64,000 nt of DNA from Phormidium tenue FACHB-1052. GTDB taxonomy: Bacteria > Cyanobacteriota > Cyanobacteriia > Phormidesmidales > Phormidesmidaceae. Within the stretch, counting starts at the first letter, position 1. Every line of letters begins with the position of its first letter. Of this stretch, positions 63,083 to 64,000 are shown one piece after another. A program made the position numbers and the translations under genes. A model generated the notes under the pieces. That model was not told where the DNA came from. It worked only from the letters and a program-made list of their open reading frames with translations, and searched no databases. The stretch spans positions 1-64,000 of the forward strand of contig NZ_JACJQN010000014.1 of assembly GCF_014696675.1 (NCBI RefSeq), read 5' to 3'.

Positions 63083-64000
63083 ATGTCTGTCTTTGTTGAA
63101 GTTGACCATATCGATCGCGTCTTTAAGCTGCCCACAGGCGGCGAGTACATTGCCCTCAAAAACATCGACCTGCAAATTCACAAAGGGGAGTTTGTCTCCC
63201 TGGTAGGTCACTCGGGCTGCGGCAAATCGACCCTGCTCAACATTCTCTCAGGGCTAGATCAGCCCAGCGCGGGCGGCATTGTGCTCGAAGGGCGGCAGGT
63301 CACCGAGCCTGGCCCCGATCGCATGGTCGTCTTCCAAAACTATTCCCTGCTGCCCTGGCTGACGGTGCGCGAAAACATTGCCCTAGCGGTAGACCGGGTG
63401 ATGAAGAAGCATCCCCAGGCGGTGCGCGATCGCATGATTGACCACCACATCGAGATGGTGGGCCTGCAAAAGGCGGCGAACAAGCGCCCTGGCCAAATCT
63501 CGGGCGGCATGAAGCAGCGGGTGGCGATCGCCCGCGCCCTGGCCATTCGCCCCAAGCTACTGCTGCTGGATGAACCCTTTGGGGCACTGGACGCCTTGAC
63601 GCGCGGCGGGCTACAAGAACAGCTAATGCAGATCTGCCAGGAAAACGAAGTCACCTGCGTCATGGTCACCCACGATGTGGATGAGGCGCTGCTGCTGAGC
63701 GATCGCATCGTGCTGATGACCAACGGCCCCGAGGCCCACGTGGGCCAGATTGTCGATGTGCCATTCCCCCGGCCCCGCGAGCGCATGGAGGTGGTCAAGC
63801 ACCCCAACTACTACAGCCTGCGCAACGAGATCGTCTACTTCCTCAACCAGCAGAAGCGGGCCAAGCTGCATAAGGCCAAGCCCGTGGTGGCCGTAGCCGC
63901 CAATGGCCTGGAGAAGGTCAATCTGGAACTGGGCTTTATTCCCCTGGTCGACTGTGCGCCCTTGGTCGTCGCCAAAGAAAAGGGCCTGTTTGAGGCCCAT
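63083..64000 (+). CDS. nrtC: Nitrate ABC transporter ATPase NrtC, cut by window edge
   Basis: 306 codons are visible. ATPase domain (about 1-255): Walker [11 protein letters not shown]-loop [12 protein letters not shown], signature [14 protein letters not shown], Walker [13 protein letters not shown] and switch VTHDVDEAL. From about residue 270 an NrtA-like domain begins ([27 protein letters not shown]), the NrtC-specific fusion thought to regulate transport by binding substrate; it runs off the window. ATG 63083 begins the domain directly. Confidence 0.94.
   Translation, partial: MSVFVEVDHIDRVFKLPTGGEYIALKNIDLQIHKGEFVSLVGHSGCGKSTLLNILSGLDQPSAGGIVLEGRQVTEPGPDRMVVFQNYSLLPWLTVRENIALAVDRVMKKHPQAVRDRMIDHHIEMVGLQKAANKRPGQISGGMKQRVAIARALAIRPKLLLLDEPFGALDALTRGGLQEQLMQICQENEVTCVMVTHDVDEALLLSDRIVLMTNGPEAHVGQIVDVPFPRPRERMEVVKHPNYYSLRNEIVYFLNQQKRAKLHKAKPVVAVAANGLEKVNLELGFIPLVDCAPLVVAKEKGLFEAH

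Overview
This window is chromosomal DNA of a cyanobacterium, most likely a filamentous non-heterocystous type (a Leptolyngbya/Nodosilinea-like genome is an inference, not shown). Evidence: the cyanobacterial octamer GCGATCGC (HIP1) recurs throughout, and the genes include psaK, chlB (dark protochlorophyllide reductase), menB of the phylloquinone pathway, nblS (Hik33-type sensor kinase), a four-ligand flavodiiron protein of the Flv3 type, a CbiG-CobJ fusion, a Tab2/Atab2 protein and an nrtABC nitrate transport operon. Genes are dense on both strands and GC-rich.

Layout. 1-12 kb: an HD-GYP response regulator cut by the left edge, an MnmD-like tRNA methyltransferase, flv3, cbiG-cobJ, a hydrolase/HdeD pair, a rhodanese, a TerC-family membrane protein with a structured leader, and clpP. 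12-20 kb: panB, ahcY, a Uma2 protein, nblS, trpF, psaK and a site-2 protease with a CBS-like tail. 20-31 kb: YbjN-like and degenerate HD-GYP proteins, marC, a phasin-like protein, a type-4 uracil-DNA glycosylase, an S1-domain protein followed by a Tab2 protein, a sugar ABC permease, secreted proteins and a glycosyltransferase-GtrA fusion. 31-41 kb: chlB, mazEF, a deaminase, and a flavin reductase gene split by a 150-bp MITE whose second copy lies at 31.8 kb; then a two-domain multicopper oxidase followed by a lipoprotein. 41-44 kb: an AT-richer, HIP1-free accessory patch with an MntA-like nucleotidyltransferase, a decapitated hepT, a PD-(D/E)XK nuclease and a BrnT/BrnA pair. 44-51 kb: GH57 branching enzyme, TPR lipoprotein, SMP-30 enzyme, a lipid kinase facing a PAP2 phosphatase, and deoC.

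The most interesting cluster is 51.4-54.9 kb. Six co-directional genes encode a stand-alone protoglobin, a Roadblock/LC7 protein, an MglA/Arf-like small GTPase, a DUF4388 (PATAN) protein, a tiny membrane protein and a bacteriohemerythrin with one predicted iron ligand replaced. I infer a gas- or redox-sensing GTPase switch.

The right end is the nitrate transporter. It has a textbook NtcA promoter (GTA-N8-TAC, 22 bp, TAATTT) about 410 bp ahead of nrtA, and the region after the predicted start site can form mutually competing helices. A hairpin follows nrtA, and a 126-bp inverted-repeat element separates nrtB from nrtC, which runs off the right edge.
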